From an uncultured Verrucomicrobiales bacterium (GTDB taxonomy: Bacteria; Verrucomicrobiota; Verrucomicrobiia; Verrucomicrobiales; Akkermansiaceae), in NCBI GenBank assembly GCA_937969495.1, contig CALBVY010000045.1, positions 1-64,000 of the forward strand: 64,000 nt of DNA. The letters are read 5' to 3'. Positions 63,630 through 64,000 of this stretch are shown in pieces. Below the pieces are notes generated by a model. The model was given only the letters and a program-made list of their open reading frames with translations. It did no database searches and had not been told where the DNA came from. Position 1 is the stretch's first letter, and the number at the start of each line of letters is the position of its first letter. Made by a program: the position numbers and the translations under genes.

Positions 63630-63774
63630 CGGTTGCTTCAAATCGGCACCATCCCCGAGTAATTCCCGACTTAGGTTACTAAAGCTGTGAAATGATATTG
63701 CTCTAGCCAAGATCAGCGACATTAGCAAAGTGGCTCTGATCCAAATTTATAAGTTAGGAATTACATTCTAGATT

Positions 63775-64000
63775 CTACTGACCAGATAATTTTTCAGCTC
63801 GCTGCTGGCTCTCTTCTGATAGGAGTGAAAGCTTAAATGTCAGGGTTTTTCCATCTTCTTTTCTCAGGGTGATTAGTTCGCCATTGAGAGAAATGAAAGT
63901 AGCACGAATAGACTTTCCGCCTTGGGCGCTTTGCCACTCCTCAATCTCGGCTTTTTCTTTAGGCGTGGACTCTTGACCACTGCCAGAGAGAAAACGTGCG
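63775..64000 (-). CDS. C-terminal part of an SLA1-homology (SHD1)-like protein, cut by the window edge
   Basis: Reading the minus strand from the edge to the TAG at 63775-63777 gives about 74 residues: 'EEWQSAQGGKSIRATFISL', 'NGELITLRKEDGKTLTF' and 'KLSLLSEESQQRAEKL'. The pattern (Trp, GK-x-ΦxA-F, G-x-ΦxL-x-x-x-D-G, L-x-x-LSxxS) matches SHD1-like modules common in secreted planctomycete and verrucomicrobial proteins. The start lies beyond 64000, so the N-terminus and any signal peptide are unseen. The ORF track omits it for lack of a start. Confidence 0.7.
   Translation of the reverse strand, partial: ARFLSGSGQESTPKEKAEIEEWQSAQGGKSIRATFISLNGELITLRKEDGKTLTFKLSLLSEESQQRAEKLSGQ

Overview
The window looks like a chromosomal stretch of a Gram-negative bacterium of the Verrucomicrobiota, probably order Verrucomicrobiales. 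This is inferred from gene content and not tested by any search. The pointers are a fused SecDF, a eukaryote-like UDP-glucose pyrophosphorylase, several OmpH/Skp-like proteins, an SLA1-homology-like protein at the right edge, and lipid A genes (lpxD, lpxI). Many host genes end in TGA (ispE, for example), so the host reads TGA as stop. There is one clear exception: a UGA selenocysteine codon in a SelW-like gene that the ORF track missed.

Layout. Bases 1-4036 are a mobile element lying against the 3' end of tRNA-Asn. It holds an iteron-type replication initiator gene interrupted by four in-frame TGA codons, an iteron array, an ECF sigma factor with a small partner ORF, an excisionase-like gene, tandem 11-bp repeats that may be integrase arm sites, and a tyrosine integrase. 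It reads as an integrated plasmid whose left end lies outside the window. Bases 4240-10390 (minus) carry dnaX, ybaB, tgt, yajC and secDF. DnaX and Tgt both lack residues of their usual zinc sites. Bases 10541-23174 (plus) carry a UTP-glucose-1-phosphate uridylyltransferase, a HAD phosphatase, ispE, a squalene/phytoene synthase, trpB, lpxI, a tripartite RND efflux pump, a ribbon-helix-helix protein and a CYTH protein. purL (minus) follows.

Bases 27000-32500 (plus) carry a double-HMA secreted protein, a Cys-rich lipoprotein, ribF, mdh, an OmpH-like gene, lpxD and the SelW-like selenoprotein, which sits next to a MITE-like repeat. Bases 32570-45388 are mostly minus: a MoxR ATPase, an M48 protease, a sulfotransferase, a MacAB-like ABC efflux operon framed by Cys-rich exported proteins, then clpX, clpP and tig. 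Bases 45561-50166 hold a short-chain dehydrogenase, a DUF4174 protein and a compact type III polyketide cluster (methyltransferase, flavoprotein, PKS).

Bases 50272-54652 are the RNA-repair locus: rtcB-rtcA on the minus strand under a recognisable sigma-54 promoter, with rtcR divergent. A broken hydrolase gene abuts it. The right end has apt, a two-component system, menD, panC, two tandem OmpH-like genes, rodA, another copy of the repeat and a partial SHD1-like gene.

Items most worth a second look: the hidden SelW-like selenoprotein with a SECIS-like hairpin, the all-TGA interruption of the plasmid initiator, the dispersed palindromic repeat, the zinc-site losses in Tgt and DnaX, the type III PKS cluster and the sigma-54/RtcR regulatory region.
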